Source of the DNA: an uncultured Clostridia bacterium
Lineage (GTDB): Bacteria > Bacillota > Clostridia > Christensenellales > UBA1242
Length of the DNA: 64,000 nucleotides
Direction: 5' to 3'
NCBI GenBank assembly: GCA_944362545.1
Contig: CALVTJ010000003.1
Location: 62,001 to 126,000 of the forward strand
Shown: positions 36,568-45,267 of the stretch, one piece after another
Layout: each line of letters opens with the position of its first letter
Numbering within the stretch: position 1 is the stretch's first letter
Position numbers and translations under genes: made by a program
The notes under the pieces: model-generated
Databases searched by the model: none
Seen by the model: only the letters and a program-made list of their open reading frames with translations
What the model was told of the DNA's origin: nothing

Positions 36568-37509
36568 ATGAAAAGCAAACTGAACAGAGAGTTGATTGAT
36601 GACCTCAATCAAAATAATGAAGAATTTTTGGATAATATCTCAAGCAAGGTGACAGCACTTGTGGACAACGCACTTGCTGACATATCTTTGAAATCGCCAT
36701 TTGTTAGAACTGACAGATGTTTGCTTTTGCCGGTCAATGAAATTTGCACGGGTGCGGTAGCACAACTGACAGAATTTGACTATTTTGTCGCTGTTGACAA
36801 TCCACAAATCGAACTCAACTCAAAGAAAAAAGGTAATTTTTGGAAAAATGTTTGGCGAGAGTTTCGTGCTTCATTTAGACTTGGAAAGAAAAAGTATAAA
36901 AAAGAAAAGGTTGGAGCATCCACAGAACCTGTCACAAAATATAACATAGAGGACTTCAAACATGACTTGGTAAATTCGCTGGCAAACTATCTTTTGCCAA
37001 CTTCAATTGTCTATGAATATACCACACATCTTTCTATGGTAGGTATTGATGATTTTGGCACGAATGTCAGGATAAATCTCATTCCATGCTGTTTGAATGC
37101 AAAACAACAAGAATTTAAACTTTACAATCCACGTAAAAACAAATATACTTCCATTAAATTTGGAGACAGATTTTCAAATCTCTCTATGAAAACAAGAGAG
37201 TGCGGAGATGTATTCATAGACATGATAAGGCTTTTCAATGTTATGTATTCCAAAAATTACAACAAAATTCCAAATCAAATTTTGGTGGAGAGTTTAGTCT
37301 TTAATTGTCCAAACATTTTGTTTGATAAAAATGATGTTTACAAAACCTTTGTTAATGTGGCAAATTACATTCGATTGACAAGTGCATCTTCCATGCTTTC
37401 AATTTGTGATGGAAGCAAGACAATTTTTCAAGAACCGCTTGTTTTGCTGGAATATTCACAGGTTGAATATGGAAAAATCATCTCCATGCTCGACAAGTTT
37501 ACATTTTAA
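36568..37509 (+). CDS. Putative nucleotidyltransferase-fold protein, active site apparently degenerate
   Basis: 313 residues, no recognised family. The order of segments resembles OAS/CD-NTase-type nucleotidyltransferases: GAVAQLTEFDYFVAVD (about 62-77) in place of GS...SDIDxxV. Then comes FGTNVRINLIPCC where a third metal-binding Asp is expected (Asn here), and a helical C-half DMIRLFNVMYSKNYNKIPNQ, LVESLVFNCPN. A basic insert (about 90-118, KKKGNFWKNVWREF and GKKKYKKEK) interrupts the core. The gene follows gap by 24 bases with AAAGGA. Fold assignment is inference; catalytic activity is unlikely if the alignment is right. Confidence 0.45.
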   Translation: MKSKLNRELIDDLNQNNEEFLDNISSKVTALVDNALADISLKSPFVRTDRCLLLPVNEICTGAVAQLTEFDYFVAVDNPQIELNSKKKGNFWKNVWREFRASFRLGKKKYKKEKVGASTEPVTKYNIEDFKHDLVNSLANYLLPTSIVYEYTTHLSMVGIDDFGTNVRINLIPCCLNAKQQEFKLYNPRKNKYTSIKFGDRFSNLSMKTRECGDVFIDMIRLFNVMYSKNYNKIPNQILVESLVFNCPNILFDKNDVYKTFVNVANYIRLTSASSMLSICDGSKTIFQEPLVLLEYSQVEYGKIISMLDKFTF

Positions 37510-37613
37510 TATTATAAAAATTAAAAACTTGAAAATCTTTCACATTTCTCTGTTTTTCCCGCTTCATGTATATTTTTCGACAATTTGCAAATGCTAAAAG
37601 TGGGGAGGATAAA

Positions 37614-37808
37614 ATGAAAGAAATTTGGATGATTGTTGGTTTTGGTGCTGGACTTGTGACGGGGGCGCTTTTGTATAAACATTCACAAGAGGCAAAGCAA
37701 CTTGTTAACAAAGGTGAAAAAGCAGTTAAAAAAGAAGTGGAAAATCTAAAGGAAGTTGTCAAATCAAAAACTCCAAAACCACCAAAACAAGCAAAATCTC
37801 AAAACTGA
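37614..37808 (+). CDS. YtxH-like small membrane-anchored protein
   Basis: 64 residues: an N-terminal membrane segment with glycine motif (MIVGFGAGLVTGALLY) followed by a Lys/Glu-rich amphipathic helix and a basic Pro/Lys tail. This matches the general YtxH/gas-vesicle-type pattern of stress-linked small proteins. GGGGAGG lies 6 bases before the ATG at 37614. Function unknown. Confidence 0.72.
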   Translation: MKEIWMIVGFGAGLVTGALLYKHSQEAKQLVNKGEKAVKKEVENLKEVVKSKTPKPPKQAKSQN

Positions 37809-37849
37809 CAAATATTGCATTGTCAAGACAATCAAGTGCATTTTATAAC

Positions 37850-37880
37850 AAAAAAGCAAGGCACATGACCTTGCTTTTTT
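37850..37880. terminator. Bidirectional terminator between the YtxH-like gene and SRP RNA
   Basis: AAAAAAGCAAGG (37850-37861) and CCTTGCTTTTTT (37869-37880), a perfect 12-base stem with a 7-base loop, directly after the 3' end of the SRP RNA. Confidence 0.9.
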
Positions 37881-37885
37881 CATGC

Positions 37886-38150
37886 CCAGACACTTGTTTT
37901 GTTGTGACTTGACTGACTGCCTCACGAATACTCGACTCCACCAAAGTTTCCTCATGGCACATCAACCGGTCTCCTTAATGATGCTTCCGTCAGGACCTGA
38001 CATGATTCGAAGGAGTTGATTGCACAAGACCTTGATTTCAACATCGAAAACTCATGCACATATTCAACCAACTCACACCGAGACAAGCGTTCGACCCTGC
38101 TGTAGCGGATTGCAGGTCACAGGGCACCGCTAACTCCCCATCTAGTCTGG
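37886..38150 (-). ncRNA. ffs: Signal recognition particle RNA, large Bacillota type (with Alu domain)
   Basis: About 265 bases. The 5' domain carries GGGGAGTTAGCGGTGCCCTG and CCTGCAATCCGCTACAGCAG, as in Bacillus scRNA. The S-domain hairpin reads ATGTCAGGTCC-TGAC-GGAAGCA, followed by ATTAAG. The ends pair: CCAGAC at the 5' end with GTCTGG at the 3' end. The apical loop is UGAC (positions 37992-37989) in place of the usual GGAA. It binds Ffh, encoded at 13.0 kb. Ends were set from the closing stem and the promoter/terminator positions. Confidence 0.93.
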
Positions 38151-38157
38151 TTTTATC

Positions 38158-38186
38158 ATTATATTCATTTTTTCAAAACTTGTCAA
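38158..38186 (-). promoter_or_regulatory. Perfect sigma-A promoter of SRP RNA
   Basis: Minus strand TTGACA (38186-38181) and TATAAT (38163-38158), both exact consensus with 17-base spacing, about 8 bases before the RNA 5' end. Confidence 0.92.
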
Positions 38187-38355
38187 GAAAAGCCAAAAAG
38201 TTTTTCGTTTGCAAGTCATTTTGATTGATGTTGCAACATTGTTTTTTATAATTTTCCCTTGCGCTTAGACAAATCGACAAAAAGAAAAATTCTTTGTCAT
38301 TTTTCTTCTAAATTGCATGATTTTGAAGGCATAAAATGCTCTTGAGAGGTGGAGT

Positions 38356-39261
38356 ATGCTAGAGAAAATCTTGCCAGAGAAGTTTTACAAGATTTTGTAT
38401 GAAAAGGTCAATCTCAAAGCAGTCAACGAAATTCGACTTCGTGCCGACAAGCCGGTGATTGTCAATGTAAGCGGAAGAATGTTTTTTCTGTCCGAAAATG
38501 GTGTGACATCAAATTTGAGCGGATGCCTTTATGCCAGCAAAATCATGATTGAAGATGTCATTTTCAGGGCGAGTGAGTGCTCCATTTATTCGGTCAATGA
38601 ACAAATCAAAAAGGGCTTTATTGTCACAGATGATGCCATAAGAATTGGCATCGGTGGGAACCTTGTTGAAGAAAATGGACACATCAAAACTATGACAAAT
38701 TTTTCAAGTTGCAACATCAGGATTCCGCATATCATAAAAAATTGCAGTTTGACAGCCTTTCGCTTTATTGTCGAAGACAAGGATGTCAAAAACACGCTTG
38801 TCATTTCTCCACCAGCGTGCGGAAAAACAACCTTTTTGCGCGACTTTGTCTTTCAACTCAGCGAGCGCAACATTCCTCTCAACATCTTGCTTTTGGATGA
38901 ACGCGGAGAACTTGACTGTGGCATAAACTCAAAATTTTCCGACAAAATTGCCTTTTCAACAAAAAAGGTAGGATTTGAAAATGGTATACGCTCACTTTCG
39001 CCGGATGTCATTGTGACAGACGAACTTGGACAAGAAGAGGATATTGAGGCGATAAGATATGCAAGTTCGTGCGGAGTTAAAGTTTTGGCATCAACACACG
39101 CTGACAGCATGGAAACATTTTGCAAAAAACCGCTTTTCAGTCAGATTATCAAAGAAAAGATTTTCAAGCGCTATGTTCTTCTGTCAAAGCGCAATGGGCC
39201 GGGGACTTTTGAAGGAATTTACGATGAAAACTTTGCACGTTTGTTTATGCCGACAAATTGA
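38356..39261 (+). CDS. spoIIIAA: Stage III sporulation protein AA (ATPase)
   Basis: Secretion-type ATPase of the SpoIIIA-SpoIIQ channel between mother cell and forespore. The Walker A-like loop is SPPACGKTT at 151-159, with Ser where the family normally has Gly (GPPxxGKTT). LLLDERGEL forms Walker B. 301 residues. GGTGGAG precedes the ATG at 38356. First of eight genes in standard order. Confidence 0.94.
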   Translation: MLEKILPEKFYKILYEKVNLKAVNEIRLRADKPVIVNVSGRMFFLSENGVTSNLSGCLYASKIMIEDVIFRASECSIYSVNEQIKKGFIVTDDAIRIGIGGNLVEENGHIKTMTNFSSCNIRIPHIIKNCSLTAFRFIVEDKDVKNTLVISPPACGKTTFLRDFVFQLSERNIPLNILLLDERGELDCGINSKFSDKIAFSTKKVGFENGIRSLSPDVIVTDELGQEEDIEAIRYASSCGVKVLASTHADSMETFCKKPLFSQIIKEKIFKRYVLLSKRNGPGTFEGIYDENFARLFMPTN

Positions 39262-39309
39262 GTTTTTGCCAATCTTTGATTTGTTCAAATTTTTCAAAAG
39301 GAGTGTGTG

Positions 39310-39804
39310 ATGAAATATGTTTTGATTGTGGTGGTTTTTTGTGTTTGCGTGTTTGTCGGCTATGTCTATTCGGCAAAGTATGCCAAAAGAAAGAAATTTT
39401 TTGACAGTCTTATCTTGTTTGCCGACAAACTTTCGCTTGATATCAATTTTTCAAGAGAGCGACTGAAAATTCTTCTTTTAAATTTTGATAGCAAAAACAG
39501 AAAAAATCTTTTGGGTATTGATGAAAAATTTTTGGATTACCTAGACAGAAAAAGCGAACTTTCAAAGGAGGAAGTTTTCAAAAATGCCACAATCTTAAAA
39601 GATGATGAAAAGGATACCGTTTTGCTTTTTTTGAAAACACTTGGCAGAAGTGATGTTGAAAATCAAACTAAAGAGATTCAAAATTTTGTCAGTCGCTTTG
39701 GAGAAATCAAAGAAAAGTGTGATGTTGAGCAGAAAAAGTATGGTTCACTTGCCTTGAAACTTGGAGTTGTTGCTGGGCTGTTTGGTGCAGTCATTTTGAT
39801 TTGA
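39310..39804 (+). CDS. spoIIIAB: Stage III sporulation protein AB
   Basis: 165 residues with an N-terminal membrane helix, a helical cytoplasmic-type domain (DSLILFADKLSLDINFSRERL) resembling GspF-like proteins, and a C-terminal hydrophobic helix LALKLGVVAGLFGAVILI. AGGAG lies 6 bases before the ATG at 39310, and the in-frame GTG at 39307 is too close. Confidence 0.9.
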   Translation: MKYVLIVVVFCVCVFVGYVYSAKYAKRKKFFDSLILFADKLSLDINFSRERLKILLLNFDSKNRKNLLGIDEKFLDYLDRKSELSKEEVFKNATILKDDEKDTVLLFLKTLGRSDVENQTKEIQNFVSRFGEIKEKCDVEQKKYGSLALKLGVVAGLFGAVILI

Positions 39805-39857
39805 ATTGTTTTTATCAAATCAATCAATTTGTTTGTCAAAGACTAAAAGGAGAAATT

Positions 39858-40073
39858 ATGGATGTTGATATCATTTTTAAAATTGCAGCCATTGGTATCT
39901 TGACCGCTGTTGTAAGTCAAATTTTGAAAAACAGTGGCAAAGAGGACATCTCCACTTTGGCAACACTTGCGGGAGTGGTCATTGTTTTGTTTATGGTTTT
40001 AGGCATGATAGGCGACCTTTTTACTTCCATCCGCACAATATTCAATTTTGCAAGCATCATGCCGAATCTGTGA
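39858..40073 (+). CDS. spoIIIAC: Stage III sporulation protein AC
   Basis: 71-residue protein with two membrane helices (DIIFKIAAIGILTAVVSQIL and TLAGVVIVLFMVLGMI), normal for SpoIIIAC. AAGGAG lies before the ATG at 39858; the longer frame upstream is not coding. Confidence 0.9.
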   Translation: MDVDIIFKIAAIGILTAVVSQILKNSGKEDISTLATLAGVVIVLFMVLGMIGDLFTSIRTIFNFASIMPNL

Positions 40074-40095
40074 AAGCGTGTTAAAGGAGAATGCT

Positions 40096-40488
40096 ATGGA
40101 CACTCTTTACAAAATTTTGGGTATCGCGCTTGTCACTTGTGTGGCGTGTTTGATCGTCAAACCAGTCAGACCTGATTTTGCAGTTTTCCTGTCGATTGTC
40201 GGCGGAATTATCATTATCTTCTACCTTCTGTCCTACATTTCCAGCATTTTTGACATCTTTGACAACATCTTTCAAATCTCTGGCATAAATGGCTCGCTCT
40301 ATTCTGTCATTTTCAAAATCATAGGCGTTGGCTATCTGACAGAATTTACTGCCAGCATTTGCACTGACAGCGGAAACAGTAGCCTTGGCGACAAGGTTTT
40401 ACTTGGTGGGAAAATCATCATTCTTGTCATGGCTCTCCCAATTGTGACAAGCATTTTGGACATTGTCATGGAGATTCTGCCTCAATGA
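40096..40488 (+). CDS. spoIIIAD: Stage III sporulation protein AD
   Basis: 130-residue membrane protein with about four helices and the family segment IFKIIGVGYLTEFTASICTDSG. AAAGGAG precedes the ATG at 40096. Its stop overlaps the spoIIIAE start (ATGA). Confidence 0.93.
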   Translation: MDTLYKILGIALVTCVACLIVKPVRPDFAVFLSIVGGIIIIFYLLSYISSIFDIFDNIFQISGINGSLYSVIFKIIGVGYLTEFTASICTDSGNSSLGDKVLLGGKIIILVMALPIVTSILDIVMEILPQ

Positions 40489-41756
40489 CAATTTGGAAAA
40501 AACGGAAAAACTTTTTTCGAAGAAGGGAGAGAAAAAGAAAGTTTCTTCCATTTTTGGTGGTGCTTGTGATTTTTGTTTCGTGTTTTTATGGGCGCATTGA
40601 TGCGACAGGCGATTTTGTGCCAAATGTCGCATATGCCACATCGGTAAACGACAACGAAGAACTTGAACAAGAACTTACAGAAGAAGTGGAAAGTCAACTT
40701 CAAAACCTTGACTTTTCCGCCATTGAGGATGTTGTGACACGGCTGAACAGTGAAGCAAAAAATCTGTTTGGAGGCTCTTCATTTGCCGACAAGGTCATGT
40801 ATGTCATCTCTGGAGAATATGCCGACTCATCACAAAGTTTCTTTGGCTCGGTCTTGTCAATTTTCTGGTCCGGGCTGAAGGGCTATTTACCAATCATTGC
40901 CAGTATAATTTCCATATCAATTTTGGGCGGAATGGTGGCAAACTTAAAGCCGGTCTCAAACGGCAAGTCGGTCGGCAATATCATCCATTTTGTCACATAT
41001 GGCATTGTCATCATCTTTCTTGGCACAACGCTTGTGCAAATCATAAAACTCACCACTGACACATTGACAACGATCAAAAACCTTTTTGATGGGATCTTTC
41101 CAATTTTGATGACACTTTTGACAGCAGTGGGCGGAACGGTATCGGTCGGCATTTATCAGCCAGCAATCGCACTTTTGAGCAACGCATTTATTTCGCTTAT
41201 AACCTATCTTCTTCTTCCGCTTTTCATTTTCTCAATGGTCTTTTCCATTGTCGGAAACCTGTCAAATAATGTTCATCTTGACAAATTTGTAGCATTTTTG
41301 CAGGGAGCATTCAAGTGGACAATTGGACTATGTTTTACAATCTTTTTGGGCTTTGTCAGCATTCAGGGCATCATGGCAGGAGCGGTGGATGGTCTTTCAA
41401 TAAGAACCGCTAAATATGCCATCAAAAGTTATATTCCAATCGTGGGCGGATATGTCTCAGATGGTCTATCCATCATCATGGCATCAAGTGTTCTTATCAA
41501 AAATGCGGTTGGTGGTGTAGGTCTTTTCTTGCTTCTTTCCACTGTCATCTCGCCGGTTTTAAACCTTGCCATTTTTATTTTATCATTGAAGTTTATGGCA
41601 GGCATAATTGAACCGATTGGCGACAGAAAAATTGCAAGTTTTGTGGGAGATATCTCAAAAAGTTTGTCACTTTTGGTGGCGCTTTTGGTGGCAGTGTCGT
41701 TTATGTATTTTGTCCTGACAGGGCTTGTCATGTGCAGTGCAAATTTGGTTGTTTAA
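40485..41756 (+). CDS. spoIIIAE: Stage III sporulation protein AE
   Basis: 423 residues. A basic N-terminus (WKKRKNFFRRRERKRK) and signal-like helix precede a short extracellular acidic segment and about seven membrane helices ending GLVMCSANLVV. The family segment FIFSMVFSIVGNLS is present. Largest membrane component of the complex. Starts within the spoIIIAD stop. Confidence 0.94.
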   Translation: MTIWKKRKNFFRRRERKRKFLPFLVVLVIFVSCFYGRIDATGDFVPNVAYATSVNDNEELEQELTEEVESQLQNLDFSAIEDVVTRLNSEAKNLFGGSSFADKVMYVISGEYADSSQSFFGSVLSIFWSGLKGYLPIIASIISISILGGMVANLKPVSNGKSVGNIIHFVTYGIVIIFLGTTLVQIIKLTTDTLTTIKNLFDGIFPILMTLLTAVGGTVSVGIYQPAIALLSNAFISLITYLLLPLFIFSMVFSIVGNLSNNVHLDKFVAFLQGAFKWTIGLCFTIFLGFVSIQGIMAGAVDGLSIRTAKYAIKSYIPIVGGYVSDGLSIIMASSVLIKNAVGGVGLFLLLSTVISPVLNLAIFILSLKFMAGIIEPIGDRKIASFVGDISKSLSLLVALLVAVSFMYFVLTGLVMCSANLVV

Positions 41757-41774
41757 CCTTAAAAGGAGAAGAAC

Positions 41775-42272
41775 ATGGGGGCGGTTTCAAGTTGGCTTTT
41801 GTCCATTGCCGGAGTGATTATTTTGAGTGTACTTGCCGAGTTTGTTCTGCCGGATGGGCAGATAAACAGATATATAAAAGTGATCTTTTCTTTTGTCACT
41901 TTGCTAGTGATAATTTTGCCACTTCCAAACCTTTTCGGCAAAGAATTTGACCTGTCAAAGTTTTTTGGAAGTGAAAGTGAAAATTTGCAGGAGAACTATC
42001 TCTATCAACTCAATCTTGACAAACTCACAGCACTTCAAAAGGATATCACAGATGATATATCCAAAAGCGGACTGAAAAATGTGGAGGTATCCATCAATGC
42101 AAACATCTTAGAGGAAGATTTGAAAATTTTGAGCATTTATGTCGATTTGTGCGAAATTGAATATGCGGATAATTTTGAAAATAAAAATATTCAAACGGCA
42201 AAAACGGTGATAAGAGAGATATTGGATGATTATTCCATTTTGAGTGGTGTGGAGGTGCAATTTAATGAATAA
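41775..42272 (+). CDS. spoIIIAF: Stage III sporulation protein AF
   Basis: 165 residues: two N-terminal helices with LLSIAGVIILSVLAEFVLPDGQI and VIFSFVTLLVIILPL, then a ring-building-motif-like soluble domain (NVEVSINANILEEDLKIL). AAGGAG precedes the ATG, and it overlaps spoIIIAG by 8 bases. Confidence 0.92.
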   Translation: MGAVSSWLLSIAGVIILSVLAEFVLPDGQINRYIKVIFSFVTLLVIILPLPNLFGKEFDLSKFFGSESENLQENYLYQLNLDKLTALQKDITDDISKSGLKNVEVSINANILEEDLKILSIYVDLCEIEYADNFENKNIQTAKTVIREILDDYSILSGVEVQFNE

Positions 42273-42783
42273 AGTTAAAGAATTGTGGAATAGGCTCAAA
42301 CAAATCAAACACTTTGAGATTTATCTTGCGGTGCTGGTGGGGATTGTGGTGTGCGTGATTTACTTTTCGTTTTTTGGAGGTGGAAGCACTGACAACAACA
42401 ACAATAATTCGACAGAAAATCCGACTACTGCTCAGGAATATGTGGACATGCTTGAGAATAAACTTGTTAATGTATTGTCCAAGATTTCTGGTGCAGGCAA
42501 GTGCGAAGTGATAATCACACTGGAGAGTGGATTTTCTTATGAATATGCCACCGACAGTGAAACTCAAACGACCACATCGGGTGGCACAGAAACGACAATC
42601 AAAACAGAGACCATCATATTGGTGTCAGGAGAGCCTGTGATAATCAAAGAGAATTATCCAGAGATAAAGGGGGTGGTTGTTGTTGCAGAGGGTGCGAAAG
42701 ACTTTTCAGTTTTGATGAACATTCAAAGTGCCATAGAAACAGCGCTTGAGGTGGAAGCAAGCGACATAACAATTCTTTCATAA
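42265..42783 (+). CDS. spoIIIAG: Stage III sporulation protein AG
   Basis: 172 residues with one membrane helix (LAVLVGIVVCVIYFSFFG), an Asn/Ser/Thr-rich linker and a ring-building-motif domain with GAGKCEVIITLESG and the EIKGVVVVAEGA signature. In other species it forms a large ring across the intermembrane space. GGAGG lies 9 bases before the ATG at 42265. Confidence 0.93.
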   Translation: MNKVKELWNRLKQIKHFEIYLAVLVGIVVCVIYFSFFGGGSTDNNNNNSTENPTTAQEYVDMLENKLVNVLSKISGAGKCEVIITLESGFSYEYATDSETQTTTSGGTETTIKTETIILVSGEPVIIKENYPEIKGVVVVAEGAKDFSVLMNIQSAIETALEVEASDITILS

Positions 42784-42796
42784 AAGGAGTAAAAAC

Positions 42797-43264
42797 ATGA
42801 AAAAAAGAACAAAAATCATCATTCTAACACTTATGATAGTTTTGCTTGGAGTGACAGGATATCTTAACATCATGCTCAACGACAACATCAAGCAGACCAA
42901 CACAAATGTGACAACGACAAGTTATTTCACATCTTACAGAAACGATAGAGAAAGCACTCGTGACCAAGAGATTTTGTATTATGATGCCATCATCGACAGC
43001 GACTCATCAACAGAAACCGCTATTGCGGCAGCGGAAGCGGCAAAACTTGACCTTATTGAAACAATGGAAAAGGAACTTGCCGTTGAAGGACTTATCAAGG
43101 CGCAGGGATTTGCTGATTGTGTGATTGCCATTTCCGACACAAAAGTCAATGTGGTTGTTCAAAGCGCAACACTTACAGAAAACGAAGTTGCACAAATTTC
43201 CACCATTGTTATGGAACAACTTGGCACAGAACTTAGAAATATTGTGATAATTCCAGCAGAATAG
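42797..43264 (+). CDS. spoIIIAH: Stage III sporulation protein AH
   Basis: 155 residues; partner of forespore SpoIIQ across the engulfment septum. One N-terminal helix (IIILTLMIVLLGVTGYLNI), a linker and a short ring-building domain (AQGFADCVIAISDTKVNVVV). It is shorter than the Bacillus protein, mainly in the linker. AAGGAG precedes the ATG. Last gene of the operon; asp23 has its own promoter. Confidence 0.92.
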   Translation: MKKRTKIIILTLMIVLLGVTGYLNIMLNDNIKQTNTNVTTTSYFTSYRNDRESTRDQEILYYDAIIDSDSSTETAIAAAEAAKLDLIETMEKELAVEGLIKAQGFADCVIAISDTKVNVVVQSATLTENEVAQISTIVMEQLGTELRNIVIIPAE

Positions 43265-43265
43265 T

Positions 43266-43294
43266 TTGCAAAATTGTGCCACATATGATAAAAT
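43266..43294 (+). promoter_or_regulatory. Promoter of the asp23-nusB-xse operon
   Basis: TTGCAA (43266-43271) and TAAAAT (43289-43294), spacing 17, immediately after the spoIIIAH stop. Confidence 0.75.
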
Positions 43295-43324
43295 ACCATT
43301 GTTAAACAACACAAGGAGAAGGTT

Positions 43325-43696
43325 ATGGCAACAAAAAACCAAGACACCAACAATGGCAAAATCACATTGGACAGAAAAATTCTTGTCTCAATCATCAACT
43401 TGGCAGCAAAGGAAATCAACGGCGTGGAAAGTGTGACAAATTCTGCACGACCTTGGTATAAAAAACTCTTCAATCGCTATGATGATGGAGTGGAAATCAA
43501 GTTTGAAAAAAATGGCGCACTCACGGTGGATGTTTATATCAACATTTACATCGGTTTCAGCGTGCCTGACATTGCATACAGAGTGCAGGAAAACATAAGA
43601 AATTCACTTGCAACAATGGTTGCACTCAAACCACTGAAAATAAACATCCATGTCATCAATGTTGAATGCGACAAAGAGGTGCCAGAAAATGCGTAA
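43325..43696 (+). CDS. Asp23/Gls24 family envelope stress protein
   Basis: 123 residues with the Asp23 pattern: ILVSIINLAAKEINGVESVTN, VEIKFEKNGALTVDVYINIYIG, VPDIAYRVQENIRNSL and VINVECD. These proteins sit under the membrane and affect envelope stress. In Clostridia one copy lies just before nusB, as here. Overlaps nusB by 8 bases. Confidence 0.92.
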   Translation: MATKNQDTNNGKITLDRKILVSIINLAAKEINGVESVTNSARPWYKKLFNRYDDGVEIKFEKNGALTVDVYINIYIGFSVPDIAYRVQENIRNSLATMVALKPLKINIHVINVECDKEVPENA

Positions 43697-44069
43697 TGAT
43701 GCACGCGAAAATGCCTTTAAATTGATTTTTGAGGGTTTGTTTCACGAATGTGATGAAAATCTTTCAAAAGAAAATCTTGTGGTGCTGAAAAAAGAAGAGG
43801 ATGAAAAGTTTTTTGAAGATATCATGAAGGCTTTTGATGAACATCATGAAGGACTCAAAACAGACATCAAAGAACATCTCAAAAACTTCGAATATGACCG
43901 ACTTTTCAAAATTGACCTTGCCGTTATCTTTTTGATTTTGACCGAGGTCAAGTTTTGCGGAACGCCAAAAGCTGTTGCCATCAATGAAGGCTTGAACATT
44001 GCAAAAAAATATAGCACTGACAAGTCATCAAAATTTATAAACGGCATTGTGTCTGCCATAATCAATTAA
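43689..44069 (+). CDS. nusB: Transcription antitermination factor NusB
   Basis: All-helical protein that, with NusE/S10, supports rRNA antitermination. 126 residues. The N-terminal Arg-rich RNDARENAFKLIFEG and C-terminal AVAINEGLNIAKKYSTDKSSKFINGIVS signatures are intact. GAGG lies 9 bases before the ATG at 43689. Confidence 0.94.
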   Translation: MRNDARENAFKLIFEGLFHECDENLSKENLVVLKKEEDEKFFEDIMKAFDEHHEGLKTDIKEHLKNFEYDRLFKIDLAVIFLILTEVKFCGTPKAVAINEGLNIAKKYSTDKSSKFINGIVSAIIN

Positions 44070-44073
44070 GAAA

Positions 44074-45267
44074 ATGCCAAATTCAAATTTCACTTTGACA
44101 GTGACAAAATTCAATAGCATCGTTAGAGACATCTTTAACGCGGAAGAACTTCTCCACAACATCAAAATCGTTGGAGAAGTTTTTGGCGTTTCTATGTCAA
44201 AATTGGCGGTGTATTTTTCATTAAAAGATGAAGCAAGTTCGCTTCCATGTGTCTGCTTTTATGGTGACATCATGAGTGGAATAAATGAAGGTGATTCGGT
44301 TGTGGTCACAGGAAGTCCAAACTTTTACACAAAGAGTGGAAGATTCAATTTTGTCGTGTCAAAGGTCGAACCATATGGACAAGGGCTTTTGTTTCAAAAG
44401 TTTTTGGAACTGAAAGCAAAACTTGAAAAAGAAGGACTCTTTGACCAAGCACACAAAAAACCAATTCCAAAGGATGTCAAGCGCATTGGCGTGGTCACAT
44501 CAAAAGATGGTGCGGTCATTCAGGATATCAAAAATGTGACTTGGCGAAGAAATCCGGGCATTGACATTGTGCTCTACGACACAAAAGTGCAAGGCTATGG
44601 TGCGGAAAATGAAATTGCCAAGGGTATTGAATTTTTCTCTAACTATGACAAAGTGGACATTGTCATTGTAGCACGCGGTGGCGGAAGTTTGGAAGATTTG
44701 TCTGCATATAACACCGAAATAGTGGCACGGGCAACTTATGCGTGCAAAAAACCGATTGTCTCGGCGGTTGGACATGAAACAGATTTCACAATCATCGACT
44801 TTGTCTCCGACCTTCGTGCTCCAACGCCAAGTGCGGCGGCAGAACTTGTCACAAGAGACACTAAGTCGCAAAAAGAAACGTTAAAAAAAGAAGTCTCGCG
44901 CCTTTCAAGGTGGCTTGACAGTTTTGTTGCTGAAAAAAATATGCAACTTCAAACAGACAAAGAAAACCTGCTCTCACTTGTGCAAAATATGCTTGACAAA
45001 AAGAAGAGCGAATTTCAAAAACTGACCATAAACCTTTCAAACAAACTTGCAGAATTTGTCAAAGAGAAAGATTTTGACTTGAAACTCAAACTTGCAACAC
45101 TAAAAAAACTTAATCCGCTTGACATATTATCGCAAGGATATGCTAAAATAGAACAAAACGGAAAGGTTGTTTCAAAAGCGGAGGATGTGCAGTTTGACAG
45201 CAGTCTTGAGATAAACTTTGCAGATGGCTCTGTCAACGCGATTCCACAGAGAAAGGAGAGAAAATGA
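44074..45267 (+). CDS. xseA: Exodeoxyribonuclease VII large subunit
   Basis: 397 residues: N-terminal OB-fold (HNIKIVGEVFGVS, then YFSLKD), catalytic core with VTSKDGAVIQDI, VARGGGSLEDL and AVGHETDFTIIDFVSD, and a long coiled coil for XseB binding. Degrades single-stranded DNA. Only weak ribosome site (AAG) before the ATG, 4 bases after nusB, so coupling is likely. Confidence 0.95.
   Translation: MPNSNFTLTVTKFNSIVRDIFNAEELLHNIKIVGEVFGVSMSKLAVYFSLKDEASSLPCVCFYGDIMSGINEGDSVVVTGSPNFYTKSGRFNFVVSKVEPYGQGLLFQKFLELKAKLEKEGLFDQAHKKPIPKDVKRIGVVTSKDGAVIQDIKNVTWRRNPGIDIVLYDTKVQGYGAENEIAKGIEFFSNYDKVDIVIVARGGGSLEDLSAYNTEIVARATYACKKPIVSAVGHETDFTIIDFVSDLRAPTPSAAAELVTRDTKSQKETLKKEVSRLSRWLDSFVAEKNMQLQTDKENLLSLVQNMLDKKKSEFQKLTINLSNKLAEFVKEKDFDLKLKLATLKKLNPLDILSQGYAKIEQNGKVVSKAEDVQFDSSLEINFADGSVNAIPQRKERK

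Noticed and set aside
36568-37509. CBASS defence locus
   Set aside because: The NTase-like protein has degenerate metal sites and no effector, Cap2 or Cap3-like neighbours.
38296-38340. CATAAAAT box upstream of spoIIIAA as a sigma-E -10 element
   Set aside because: No -35 element at the required spacing (14-16 bases); the nearest GTCATTT is 27 bases away.
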